Positions 54,327-62,719 of a stretch of 64,000 nt of DNA are shown one piece after another. Numbering within the stretch: the stretch's first letter is position 1; the number at the start of each line of letters is the position of its first letter. The DNA comes from an uncultured Clostridia bacterium (lineage in GTDB: Bacteria; Bacillota; Clostridia; Oscillospirales; Ruminococcaceae). The notes under the pieces were generated by a model. It was not told the origin of the DNA and did not search any database. It saw nothing but the letters and a program-made list of their open reading frames with translations. The DNA is taken from contig CANPYR010000001.1 of the NCBI GenBank assembly GCA_947588805.1, positions 124,001 through 188,000 of the forward strand, in the 5' to 3' direction. The position numbers and the translations under genes were made by a program.

Positions 54327-55384
54327 CAGATTTTTCCTCCTTCCATGTCCTTTATCGCCTTAAGCACCTCTTCCGGAGACGGGATCATTCCCCCGACTCT
54401 GCAGCAAAGGCTTACGGGCTTTTTGCAGTCCTCCGCAAGACGAATATCCTCTATCATCTGTCCCATCGAAAGCTCGACCGAGACAAATCCCTTTACCTTA
54501 TCCGCGGCCTTTCTGATTGCTTCCTTCGGGAACGGCCAGAGCGTGATCGGCCTTATAAGTCCTGCTTTAATTCCCTGTTTTCTCGCTTCGGTTATCGCGT
54601 TTTTGGATACCCTCGCCGCTATCCCGAACGCTACCACGCATACGTCCGCGTCCTCCGTCATGTACTCCTCGCACATCGCTTCGTTTTCGGCTACGGTCCT
54701 GTATTTTTCATATCTCTCGATATTTTTCTGCTCAAGCTGCTCCGGAACAAGATAAAGCGAGTTGACTATATTATGCTCTCTCTTATTCTCCGTTCCCGTG
54801 ACCGCCCAGGGCTTTTCGGGCTTATATTCCACGGCTTCCGGAAGCTCTACCGGCTCCATCATCTGTCCCATCGTTCCGTCCGCTAAAAGCATAGCGGGCA
54901 TGCGGTACTTATCCGCAAGGTCGAAGGCCTTTACCGTCAGATCAGCCATCTCCTGGACCGAAGCCGGAGCCAAGACTATAAGATGATAATCTCCGTGACC
55001 GCCGCCCTTGGTCGCCTGGAAGTAATCCGACTGCGAGGGCTGGATACCTCCGAGACCGGGGCCTCCGCGCTGGACGTTTACTATAAGCGCCGGAAGATCG
55101 CACCCGGCAAGATATGAGATCCCCTCCTGCTTAAGGGAAACTCCGGGGCTTGACGAGCTCGTCATAGCCCTAAGCCCGGCCGACGCTACTCCGTAAACCA
55201 TATTTATCGCGGAGATCTCGCTCTCGGCCTGCAAAAAAGTCCCGCCTATCTTCGGCATTCTCTTGGACATATATGCGGCGATTTCGGTCTGCGGGGTGAT
55301 CGGGTAGCCGAAATAGTGGCGGCAGCCCGCTCTTATCGCGGCTTCGGCAATCGCTTCGTTGCCCTTCATTAAAACCTTTTCCAT
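54326..55384 (-). CDS. 2-oxoacid:ferredoxin oxidoreductase, alpha subunit (VorB/KorA type)
   Basis: 352 residues. FGYPITPQTEIAAYMSKRMP, FLQAESEISAINMVYGVASAGLRAMTSSSSPGVSLKQEGISYLAG and VNVQRGGPGLGGIQPSQSDYFQATKGGGHGDY are the hallmark substrate- and CoA-domain blocks. Length fits the short 352-residue alpha subunits that come with separate beta, gamma and delta chains. AAGGAGG precedes the ATG, 11 nt after the ferredoxin gene stop. Confidence 0.92.
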   Translation of the reverse strand: MEKVLMKGNEAIAEAAIRAGCRHYFGYPITPQTEIAAYMSKRMPKIGGTFLQAESEISAINMVYGVASAGLRAMTSSSSPGVSLKQEGISYLAGCDLPALIVNVQRGGPGLGGIQPSQSDYFQATKGGGHGDYHLIVLAPASVQEMADLTVKAFDLADKYRMPAMLLADGTMGQMMEPVELPEAVEYKPEKPWAVTGTENKREHNIVNSLYLVPEQLEQKNIERYEKYRTVAENEAMCEEYMTEDADVCVVAFGIAARVSKNAITEARKQGIKAGLIRPITLWPFPKEAIRKAADKVKGFVSVELSMGQMIEDIRLAEDCKKPVSLCCRVGGMIPSPEEVLKAIKDMEGGKI

Positions 55385-55394
55385 ACTTTCCTCC

Positions 55395-55601
55395 TTACTT
55401 CTCCACCGTTATAACGCAGTCGGGGCACATCGTCGCGCAGAACGCGCAGCCTATGCATTTTTCCTGATCGGTTATCTCGGCGGGCGAATGGCCTTTTTTG
55501 TTGATTTTGTCCTTGGCGATCACAATGAGCTTCTTCGGGCACGCGCTTACGCAGAGTCCGCAGCCCTTGCATACGTCGGTATTGAACGTCAGCTTCGGCA
55601 T
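55395..55601 (-). CDS. 2-oxoacid:ferredoxin oxidoreductase delta subunit (2x[4Fe-4S] ferredoxin)
   Basis: 68 residues with two cluster motifs, CKGCGLCVSACP and CIGCAFCATMCP. It relays electrons between the thiamine site and external ferredoxin. GGAGG lies 6 nt before the ATG. First of the four oxidoreductase genes. Confidence 0.93.
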   Translation of the reverse strand: MPKLTFNTDVCKGCGLCVSACPKKLIVIAKDKINKKGHSPAEITDQEKCIGCAFCATMCPDCVITVEK

Positions 55602-55613
55602 AAGTTACCTCCT

Positions 55614-55650
55614 TGTAGTTGTTAGTTATTAGTTATTAGTTGTTAGTATA
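55614..55650. repeat. Heptameric repeat (TTRTTAG) supplying the ATPase stop codon
   Basis: TTGTTAG, TTATTAG, TTATTAG and TTGTTAG at exact 7-nt steps, between the ATPase and ferredoxin genes. The ATPase stop TAA (55643-55645) is inside it, so the array lies within the operon transcript. Confidence 0.8.
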
Positions 55651-56317
55651 GATCGTAATACCTCTTTTGGACGTCGAGCTCGAATACATTATTAAGTTTT
55701 ACTGCTTTTGAAAGCTCTCTTTCCACTGCGGTGAATTTCAGCGGCAGACCGCTCATTTTACTGAGCTTCAGGCTTTTTTCCTGCCCGTCGTAAACCGTCT
55801 TAGGGGTAGTAAGCGCCGCAAGATTCGTGTTATTGACTATCCCGTTGAACTTTATCCCTCCCGCGCTCTCTATCTCCCTCATTACCTCCAAAGCGTCCTC
55901 GGGAGTGAGCGTAAGCGGGCGGCAGAAATTCGCGACGAAGAGCATGTCGTAGTCGTTCTCCTCGATTATATACGGCGCGAACCTCCCAAGAGCATACGCC
56001 CCGCGGTCGTCGCCGCCTATATCCAAAACCGCGTGACGAGAGCGGTTCTGGACTACTCCGTACATCTCTGAAGGAAGCGCCGGAAAATCTACGTTTGAAT
56101 TCGCGTACTCCGAAGAAATTATCTCTATACCCCTTGATCTTAAGAGCTCCTCCGAATCCTTTGTGCGAAAATACGGATTAACTATATCAAGGTCCGCGAT
56201 CACCACGCTCTCAAAGCTCTCTCTGAGCTTAAGCGCATAATTCACCGCAAGATTTGTCTTGCCGGAGCCGTAGTGCCCGGCGAAAAGAGTCGTTCGCCTG
56301 AATTCTATTTCAATCAA
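55643..56317 (-). CDS. ParA/CooC-like P-loop ATPase in the oxidoreductase operon
   Basis: 224 residues. Deviant Walker A HYGSGKTNLA (about 15-24), Walker B-like VVIADLDIVNPYFRT and HAVLDIGGDDRGAYALG. The layout suggests a MinD/CooC-type ATPase of the metal- or cofactor-insertion group. Linkage to a multi-cluster oxidoreductase suggests a role in assembling or activating it (inference). The start is uncertain: the TTG at 56317 abuts GGAGG, so initiation may occur slightly further on. Confidence 0.75.
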   Translation of the reverse strand: MIEIEFRRTTLFAGHYGSGKTNLAVNYALKLRESFESVVIADLDIVNPYFRTKDSEELLRSRGIEIISSEYANSNVDFPALPSEMYGVVQNRSRHAVLDIGGDDRGAYALGRFAPYIIEENDYDMLFVANFCRPLTLTPEDALEVMREIESAGGIKFNGIVNNTNLAALTTPKTVYDGQEKSLKLSKMSGLPLKFTAVERELSKAVKLNNVFELDVQKRYYDLY

Positions 56318-56356
56318 ACCTCCGTATAAAAATTCAAATCCGAATATGTATCTTTT

Positions 56357-58630
56357 TTACAGCTTGTTTCTCTGGATCTTTCCGGATATCGTCTTCGGAA
56401 GCTCGTCCCTGAACGCTATCACTCTCGGATATTTATACGGCGCGGTGTGGCTCTTGACATAGTTCTGGATCTCTTTTTTAAGCTCCTCGGAAGCTACCGT
56501 TCCCTTTGTCAGCACTATGCTCGCTTTTACTATCTGCCCTCTTATCTCGTCCGGCACCGCCGAAACTCCGCATTCCAAAACATACGGCAGCTCCATAATC
56601 ACGCTCTCTATCTCGAACGGCCCGATACGGTATCCCGAGGACTTGATAACGTCGTCTATTCTCGATACGTACCAGAAGTATCCGTCCTCGTCGCGCCATG
56701 CGGTATCGCCGGTGTGGTAATAACCGTCGTGCCAGGCCTCGCGTGTGAGATTTTCGTCAAGATAGTATTCCTTATAAAGCCCTATCGGAACCTCCTCCGA
56801 GGTCTTTATGCAGATCTCTCCGACTTCGCCGTTCTGAACCGGGTTCCCGTCGGGATCAAGAATGTCGATATCGTACTGCGGCGAAGCCTTGCCCATGGAG
56901 CCGTACTTCGGTATGTCGCCGTAGAGGTTTCCTATGACGAGAGTGGTCTCGGTTTGGCCGAAGCCCTCCATTATCTCAAGCCCGGTCGCCTGCTTGAACT
57001 GCTTCGCGACCTCGGGATTAAGAGCTTCTCCGGCAGTAGTCATGTGATGGATGGAGCTGAGATCGAATACCGAGAGATCCTCCTTGATCATCATCCTGAG
57101 CATTGTCGGCGGGGCGCAGAATGTGGTTATATTATACTTTGCAAACATCGGCAGAATATCCGCGGCGTCGAATTTGTCAAAGTCGTAGACGAATACCGCT
57201 CCCTCGCAGAGCCATTGCCCGTAGAGCTTTCCCCAGAGGGATTTTCCCCACCCGGTATCGGATATCGTGAGATGAAGCCCGTCGCGCTCGCAGCAGTGCC
57301 AGTACTTCGCGGTGACGAAATGCCCGAGGGCGTAGGTGTGAGCGTGAGCCGCCATCTTAGGATTCCCGGTAGTGCCGGACGTGAAGAACATGAGCGCGGT
57401 ATCGGATCCCGCAGAGCAGCCTTCCGGGCGCTCGAATTTACCGGTGTAAAGCTGGTACTCGTTATCAAAATCGTGCCAGCCCTCTCTTGCGCCGCCTACA
57501 AGTATCTTCATCTTAACGCTCGGACAGTTAAGAGCCGCTTTCTCAGCTATCTCAGCTACGTCTCCGTCGGCAGTGCAGAGTATTGCGGAAACTCCCGCGC
57601 GGTCGTAGCGGTATTCAAAATCGTGCTGCTTGAGCTGATTTGTAGCCGGGATTGCGATAGCTCCGAGCTTATGAAGCGCCACCATCGCAAACCAGAACTG
57701 ATAGTGCCGCTTAAGAACCAGCATTACCCTGTCCCCGCGCTTTATCCCGAGACTCTTAAGATAATTCGCGGTCTGGTTTGAAGCTCTCTTTATATCTTTA
57801 AAAGTAAATCTTCTCTCGACCTTATGCTTATCGACGTGTATCATCGCAAGCTTATCCGGGAACTTATCCGCAATAGCGTCAACGCAGTCGAAGCCGAAGT
57901 TAAACGTCTCGGTATCGTGGAACTTCATGTCGGTAAGCTTGCCGTTTTCATCCTCGACAAAGTCCACGAACTTCTCCGTAAGAAGTCGCTCTTTTTTCGG
58001 CCTGTTCGCCTGGATAAGAGAAGTGCGTGCGGTCTCTTCGCTCTCGTTCTCGCCGGGAAGGACTACCGCCACAAACGTGCAGTCCCTGCCGTTTACTGCT
58101 ATCATGCCGTGAGGAGTCGAGGAGTTATAATAAATGCTGTCGCCCTCGTTCAGTATCTCCACATGGCTTCCGACCTGCACCTTTAAGCTTCCCGAGATGA
58201 TTATATCGAACTCCTGGCCGCTGTGCTTAGTCAGGTGTATCGGGACGTTCTGCTGAGATTCTATATAATCGTATGTCACCCAGTAGGGCTCCGCGATCTT
58301 ATCCCTGAACTTAGGAGCGAGATTCGCGATATCGATCCCCTTCTCGTGCGCAGTGACCTGTCCCTGACCTCTTCTGGTGAGGGTATAGCTTGAAAGTCTC
58401 GCCGCGGTCCTTCCCTCCAAAAGATCGGTAAGATCCACGTCGAACGCGAGCGCGCACTTGTGGATAAACGTGAACGGAAGGTCGGCCTGAGCGCTCTCGT
58501 ATTCAAGATAATCCTGTTCCGAGACCTCGGTCTTTTCAGCCATTTCGGCAGTCGTCCAGCCCATTATCTCCCGCATTTCACGGATACGGGCCGCCATATC
58601 GCGGAGCTGAGTTGATGAGTTGTTGGCCAT
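56357..58630 (-). CDS. Acyl-CoA synthetase with N-terminal XRE-HTH and cupin domains
   Basis: 757 residues from the ATG at 58630, selected for AAAGGAG 8 nt upstream. Residues 9-70 are an XRE helix-turn-helix (REMREIMGWTTAEMAEKTEVSEQDYLEYE), about 118-185 a cupin (HSGQEFDIIISGSLKVQVG, NEGDSIYYNSSTPHGM), about 225-757 an adenylate-forming ligase with FFTSGTTGNPKM, GFGQTET, YHTGDTAW and catalytic-lysine PKTISGKIQRN, closest in style to medium-chain acyl-CoA synthetases. It should activate a carboxylic acid to acyl-CoA. A T-box leader precedes it and the VOR genes follow. Confidence 0.9.
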   Translation of the reverse strand: MANNSSTQLRDMAARIREMREIMGWTTAEMAEKTEVSEQDYLEYESAQADLPFTFIHKCALAFDVDLTDLLEGRTAARLSSYTLTRRGQGQVTAHEKGIDIANLAPKFRDKIAEPYWVTYDYIESQQNVPIHLTKHSGQEFDIIISGSLKVQVGSHVEILNEGDSIYYNSSTPHGMIAVNGRDCTFVAVVLPGENESEETARTSLIQANRPKKERLLTEKFVDFVEDENGKLTDMKFHDTETFNFGFDCVDAIADKFPDKLAMIHVDKHKVERRFTFKDIKRASNQTANYLKSLGIKRGDRVMLVLKRHYQFWFAMVALHKLGAIAIPATNQLKQHDFEYRYDRAGVSAILCTADGDVAEIAEKAALNCPSVKMKILVGGAREGWHDFDNEYQLYTGKFERPEGCSAGSDTALMFFTSGTTGNPKMAAHAHTYALGHFVTAKYWHCCERDGLHLTISDTGWGKSLWGKLYGQWLCEGAVFVYDFDKFDAADILPMFAKYNITTFCAPPTMLRMMIKEDLSVFDLSSIHHMTTAGEALNPEVAKQFKQATGLEIMEGFGQTETTLVIGNLYGDIPKYGSMGKASPQYDIDILDPDGNPVQNGEVGEICIKTSEEVPIGLYKEYYLDENLTREAWHDGYYHTGDTAWRDEDGYFWYVSRIDDVIKSSGYRIGPFEIESVIMELPYVLECGVSAVPDEIRGQIVKASIVLTKGTVASEELKKEIQNYVKSHTAPYKYPRVIAFRDELPKTISGKIQRNKL

Positions 58631-58673
58631 TTGATCTTCTCCTTTAAAATAAAAAGTGTTGATTTGGGACATT

Positions 58674-58705
58674 AAAAAACCGTCCCAAAGAAAACTTTGA
58701 GACGG
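58674..58705 (-). terminator. T-box-controlled intrinsic terminator
   Basis: On the minus strand CCGTCTCAAAG and CTTTGGGACGG (58680-58705, one G-U pair) are followed by TTTTTT (58674-58679). The first arm overlaps the 3' side of the antiterminator sequence, the standard T-box switch. Confidence 0.88.
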
Positions 58706-58962
58706 GAATTCCCGCGGTACCACTCAAATTGCAGAAAACTCTGCCGCTTAGCGGCTTGCATTTTGATATACAAAAATACAAAATATGTAAGCCTGCCGCT
58801 GTAACGCGCGGACGCGAGCAGTCCTAATTAACTTCAGACCGCCGGCTCGGAAGTGATACGAGCGGCACTGCCCCAACCGGATTTCAGCGTTCCCGGCTCT
58901 CTGAATGGCGCAAATAAAGCGGCTCCGTCTTCGTCATCGCCTTTATCGGTTATAACTTTAAA
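58674..58962 (-). promoter_or_regulatory. T-box riboswitch leader, probable specifier ATC (isoleucine)
   Basis: The minus strand carries the T-box sequence AGTGGTACCGCGGG (58711-58724), whose centre pairs with the uncharged tRNA acceptor end. Upstream, GGCGATGACGAAGACGG and CAGAGAGCCGG are Stem I landmarks. The specifier-loop strand reads CGTATCACTTCCGAGC (58845-58860); by the usual pattern of codon, A-C, then CTTCTGAGC-like sequence, the specifier is ATC (58855-58857). GTA (Val) is the next possibility. The leader induces the downstream operon when cognate tRNA is uncharged. Confidence 0.88.
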
Positions 58963-58966
58963 GTAT

Positions 58967-58995
58967 ATAATACCACGCCGCAAAGCCGCTGTCAA
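58967..58995 (-). promoter_or_regulatory. Promoter of the T-box operon
   Basis: Minus-strand TTGACA (58990-58995), 17-nt spacer, TATTAT (58967-58972). The transcript starts about 330 nt before the synthetase ATG and covers the T-box. Confidence 0.85.
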
Positions 58996-59070
58996 TCGGT
59001 AAATTAAATAAAATTGGGACAACCGAAAAGGCGGCTGATTGGCAGAATGTCGAAATAAAAAACGCTATTA

Positions 59071-59106
59071 GAGGGCAGAGGTCAGAGGTCAGAAATCAGA
59101 GGTTGG
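59071..59106. repeat. Heptameric repeat (GGTCAGA type)
   Basis: GGCAGAG, GTCAGAG, GTCAGAA and ATCAGAG at 7-nt steps, upstream of the T-box promoter. It begins the gene-free stretch 58996-59735. Confidence 0.7.
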
Positions 59107-59177
59107 TAGGCTGGGGTTTCGGGGGGAGATGTAGTTTTATGGATTTTGTGAACTTTGCGCATTTTGAGGGACAAAGT

Positions 59178-59204
59178 GTGCAAAATGTGCAAAATGTGCA
59201 AAAT
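59178..59204. repeat. Three tandem copies of GTGCAAAAT
   Basis: Perfect 9-bp unit repeated three times, in an A/T-rich spacer where CATTTTG/CAAAATG motifs recur on both strands. Confidence 0.75.
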
Positions 59205-59292
59205 TCATGTTTTGAGGGTTGGGGGATGAGAGGGAGTCGCTTGTGAATAATACGCATTTTAAACATTATTGGGGCAATTAAGCGTATAGTTC

Positions 59293-59400
59293 ATAGTTAT
59301 TAGTTGTTAGTAGTTAGTAATTTCTTACAGCGCTTTGAAATATAAGTTGCAGGGCGGCACATTGAAACTAACTACTAACTACTATTCTCTAACAACTATC
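59293..59400. repeat. Two heptamer arrays facing each other (long inverted repeat)
   Basis: 59293-59323 carries TTAGTTGTTAGTAGTTAGTA and 59365-59400 carries the complementary type ACTAACTACTAACTACTA. The arms can pair over about 25 bp around a 40-nt loop. No gene is evident here. Confidence 0.7.
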
Positions 59401-59709
59401 AGCCCGAAAATGTTGATAATGTCGATAATTCATGCAGAGTGAGTTTGACTTTTACGTTTCAAAATATTGCCAAAATGCTGATTGTACATACGTCTTAAAG
59501 GCAAAATTACGCTTTAATAATTTAAAGTATCAGTTATTTTTATATATATTGTATATAGTGTGAGCACAAGGCAAGCCCATTTTCGTGATATTACACATTT
59601 TTCATTCAAAAAACAAAATCATACTTTCATGAATTTTAAGCATTTTCCGCACAGTTAAAGGGGTTACATATCTTGAACCCATGCCTTAAACCCCGTCGCG
59701 GGGAAGGAT

Positions 59710-59762
59710 ATTCTCTAATTTCTAATCTCTAACTTCTAACCCTCTAACTCTCTATCCTCTAA
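59710..59762. repeat. Heptameric array forming the 3' end of the ATPase gene
   Basis: TTCTCTAATTTCTAATCTCTAACTTCTAACCCTCTAACTCTCTATCCTCTAA-type units at 7-nt steps. The last eight codons and the stop of the gene at 59736 lie inside it. Confidence 0.75.
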
Positions 59763-60755
59763 ACGCGCAAAATTCATCCCTTCAATATATATCTTCTCAA
59801 GCTCGTCGTGAGTTTGCTTTGCTTCTTTGAGGGCTTCTACCGCCGCGCCGCTCAGCTCTTCTTTTAGCGCCGCGTTGAAGCTCAGCTTCTTCTTACTTTC
59901 TCTGAGCTTATTTCGGTCGTAGAATCTCATCCCGTTTATCTTCTTGAACGCCCCGGGATCATCCCCCGAAACAAACGCCGCGCCTGCGGATTCTATCACC
60001 ACCTCGCCGTATACGCTGCCGGGCGTTCTCGGGTCCTTGGAAGCGGTTACGTCATACCCCGCGGCCGCCGCAGCAAGCGATATCCCCTTGAGCAAAAAGT
60101 CCGAAACCGCCGCGCAGGGATCATTCACCGAAAAGATCCTGCAATCCCCGAGCGCGCCGTCAATTCTCAGTATTCCCTTCGGCGTGACGGAGGAGATCTG
60201 TTTTAGGGATATTTTCCCGCGCTCGCCGCCGGTCTTAGGGAAAAGCCGCTGTGAGAGCCGTTTTATGTAGCCTTCGGCCTTTTCGCGGAGCATGGCGCTT
60301 TCGCCTATCGATAACATCTCCCCGCTTAAGCTGTGGATGGCTGCGAGGTATCTTCTTACGCTTGCGTGGAGTTCTGCGCAGCGGTCGCTCAGGGCGACGA
60401 TATCCTCAGTCCGCGATCTGAGAAAGCTTTCATCCCAGAATTTTCCGAGATTGATTATCGACTGTTTTGCGCCGGGGTAGATCGGTTCAAAGACGTGCGG
60501 GGAAGTTCCGTCGACGATTATCACGCCGGTTTTTCTGAAAATCACCGCGTCGAGCGAGTCCGGGTCCGACGAGCAGTAATAAAGCTCCGGTTCGTCGTCG
60601 CGGCGGTCGGCTGCGGCGCGCTTCATAAGAGTTGATTTTCCGGTTCCGGGACCGCCTTTGAGGATGTAAGTGTAAGCCGCGGTGCGGATCTCCTCGCCGA
60701 ACGAAGTTTCAAAGCCCGTGGGAGTCGGGATCCCTAAAAAATATTTTTTTATCAT
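59736..60755 (-). CDS. P-loop ATPase of unknown role (PRK06851-like)
   Basis: 339 residues from the ATG at 60755 (GGAGG 5 nt upstream; an earlier ATG overlaps that site). Walker A GGPGTGKST lies at 34-42, then IVDGTSPHVFEPIYPGAKQSIINLGKFWDE and a second half (about 190-330) with RIFSVNDPCAAVSDFLLKGISLAAAAAGYDV. The layout matches an uncharacterised Clostridia ATPase family with tandem P-loop-like halves; the second has no clear Walker A here. The C-terminal residues (LEDRELEG) come from the heptamer array, so the end may be recently altered. Confidence 0.75.
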   Translation of the reverse strand: MIKKYFLGIPTPTGFETSFGEEIRTAAYTYILKGGPGTGKSTLMKRAAADRRDDEPELYYCSSDPDSLDAVIFRKTGVIIVDGTSPHVFEPIYPGAKQSIINLGKFWDESFLRSRTEDIVALSDRCAELHASVRRYLAAIHSLSGEMLSIGESAMLREKAEGYIKRLSQRLFPKTGGERGKISLKQISSVTPKGILRIDGALGDCRIFSVNDPCAAVSDFLLKGISLAAAAAGYDVTASKDPRTPGSVYGEVVIESAGAAFVSGDDPGAFKKINGMRFYDRNKLRESKKKLSFNAALKEELSGAAVEALKEAKQTHDELEKIYIEGMNFARLEDRELEG

Positions 60756-60812
60756 AGCTGCCTCCATGGTTGGTTTTTATATTATTTTATGCGGAGGACG
60801 GAGGGAGTGATA

Positions 60813-60849
60813 ATAGAGGATAGATGGTTAGAGAGTTAGAGGATTAGAA
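60813..60849. repeat. Heptameric repeat (TTAGAGA/ATAGAGG type)
   Basis: ATAGAGG, ATAGATG, GTTAGAGAGTTAGAGGATTAG. It lies in the 646-bp spacer 60756-61401, which has no convincing gene. Confidence 0.6.
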
Positions 60850-61243
60850 TTGCGGGAGGGTGGGAGAAGTTGGCAGTGATTCGGAGGATATGGCGCGAAT
60901 CGCTGCGCTTGCGAGCGCTGAGTCGGCAGGAATGAATAGATGGGAGAAAAAGGATTTGAATGCCGCGCGGGGAGCTGTGATAAATTATAGATAGAAGCAG
61001 GGAGCTGCAGGTCAATTTCATGCTTGCCACGACTAAGGCGGGGCTTTTGAGACCGTACTCTCTGCTTCTTTTTTTCATATTGCTGCCGAACGGTTTGCCT
61101 ACGGCTTTCCGCCGCTGATTTTTATTTGGCGCTTGAAATACGCTGAGCTGTCCGAAACTGCAACCTCCTGCTTCTGTCTTTTATCTTTCGCTTAGGCGAA
61201 TCGCGAGGCGGGAGGAAGCTGCCTTTGCTGTAGCCGTTACCGT

Positions 61244-61310
61244 CTGCGCCCACCCGCCGGCCCTTCCCCGCTTCTCCCGCCGCCGTTCGCTCATTCCCCT
61301 CCCCTCCCCA
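61244..61310. repeat. C-rich dispersed element
   Basis: CTGCGCCCACCCGCCGGCCC, CTTCCCCGCTTCTCCCGCCG and CCCCTCCCCTCCCC. Matches in order and composition the C-rich stretch at 46421-46470 and, inverted, 4861-4894. Confidence 0.5.
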
Positions 61311-61401
61311 AAAAATCGCCCCGTTCACATCGCTGAAACGACATGCCCGGGGGTTGATTCCAAAATATTTACTTCTCTTAACTGCTTATCCTTACTTATC
61401 C

Positions 61402-62223
61402 TCAGCTTGCGGAGCTGACCGAAACGATATGCGGGTTCACGCCCTCGTACCAGTAGAGGAAGCCCTCCATATCGATCGTGTCTCCGATATTAAGCGCCTT
61501 AACAGCGCTGTAAACCTCGGTCGTGCTGTCGCAAAGATAGGATTCCACTACGAAAGTATAGGTCTCTCCGTTGAAGGAAACGTTGAAGTAGAGATCGTCT
61601 CCATCCTGCCCGGAGCCGTCGTAGTTATAAAGAAACGCTACGTCGTTTCCGTCCGCGTCCTTGGAAGCTTCCACAGTCATACCCTTGAAGCTTACATATT
61701 CGTTCTGGTGATCGATAAGCTCGTCGGTCCCTAAGAGCGAAGTCACGTCAAGAGCTTCCGCTACATAGCTTCCGTCGATGATCTCAAAGCTTGCGTCGAT
61801 GATCTCAACCTCGCCGGACCACTCCGACTTGAAGCCTGTGACTCTTATCTTAGTTCCCTTTTCAAGCTTAGCATAATCCTCCTCGGAGCAAGCCATGTTG
61901 TAGAGGAAGTAAGCGCCGTCCTCAGCCTGAGTGTATACCGTCGCGGTATCCTCCCACCAGGACTGCTTAGCCTGGACGTAGGTCTCGACCGTCACCTCGG
62001 TATCAACCGCCGCGGCAATGTATTCGTCGTGAGTCATAACGTTTACGCCCTCAGCGTCCGCGCCGTTTTCGTCCTCGGAATTCTCGGGAGCGGCGTCATT
62101 GTTCTCAACGACTTCGCCGTTGCCGTTATTGCCGTCGTTGCCGTCGTTTTGGGGCTCAGAGCCGCACGCGGCTAACGAAAGAGTCATGACCGCGGCAAGA
62201 AGAACCGCTAAAAATTTCTTCAT
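61402..62223 (-). CDS. Secreted lipoprotein with tandem OB-fold-like domains
   Basis: 273 residues. Signal peptide with lipobox LSLAACGS, then an Asn/Gly/Asp/Glu-rich linker (about 22-60). Two OB-like regions follow: about 65-140 (VTVETYVQAKQSWWEDTATVYTQ, KLEKGTKIRVTGFKSEWSGEVEI) and about 170-270 (NEYVSFKGMTVEASKDADGND, LNIGDTIDMEGFLYWYEGVNPHIVSV). Such proteins are common surface lipoproteins in Clostridia; ligand unknown. It has its own promoter and a ~185-nt leader. Confidence 0.8.
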   Translation of the reverse strand: MKKFLAVLLAAVMTLSLAACGSEPQNDGNDGNNGNGEVVENNDAAPENSEDENGADAEGVNVMTHDEYIAAAVDTEVTVETYVQAKQSWWEDTATVYTQAEDGAYFLYNMACSEEDYAKLEKGTKIRVTGFKSEWSGEVEIIDASFEIIDGSYVAEALDVTSLLGTDELIDHQNEYVSFKGMTVEASKDADGNDVAFLYNYDGSGQDGDDLYFNVSFNGETYTFVVESYLCDSTTEVYSAVKALNIGDTIDMEGFLYWYEGVNPHIVSVSSAS

Positions 62224-62414
62224 TTTAAATTATCTCCTTTCAGTATCCAAAGGCTTCCCGCGCTCCCCGGACAGGTCTGCGATCCCGGATATCCCGCGAT
62301 TCGGAATTCAAACGCCGTACAAAGCGTCCGGCATATTCCAAAAAGAGGGAATACAGCCAAAAACCGCAAGCAAGTCAAAAAGCAAGGCCGCCTTTATTCA
62401 TTTGATACAAAAAC

Positions 62415-62442
62415 ATTATACTCTTTTTCAGCATTATGTCAA
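62415..62442 (-). promoter_or_regulatory. Promoter of the OB-fold lipoprotein gene
   Basis: Minus-strand TTGACA (62437-62442), 16-nt spacer, TATAAT (62415-62420). It leaves a leader of about 185 nt with GC-rich hairpin potential; no known riboswitch motif seen. Confidence 0.8.
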
Positions 62443-62649
62443 GAGGATTCGAAAAATTTTTGGTCTGTGAAATAAATCTTTTACAAAAGTCGCCCGAACG
62501 CTTTAAAAAATGTTATGATGAAATACCCGCAAATACACATCGCGAAAGAAGCGCCGGAAGAATGACCGGGAGGTTTCTTTTTTTTGAAGCGATTGCAGCG
62601 AAGCGTTGGCAAAGAGCCGCACAAATTCAATTATATTCCCGAAATACTC

Positions 62650-62678
62650 TTGCCAAGCCCCAAAATCTGTGGTATAAT
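62650..62678 (+). promoter_or_regulatory. Promoter of the thioredoxin-like/CAP gene
   Basis: TTGCCA (62650-62655), 17-nt spacer, TATAAT (62673-62678), 41 nt before the ATG. Confidence 0.8.
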
Positions 62679-62719
62679 ATTTAAAACGCCATCCGGTTTA
62701 TCTCATCAGGAGGTTTATT

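Noticed and set aside
60836-61328. Short minus-strand frames in the spacer 60756-61401
   Set aside because: No ribosome-binding sites, repeat-derived or C-rich-element-derived composition.
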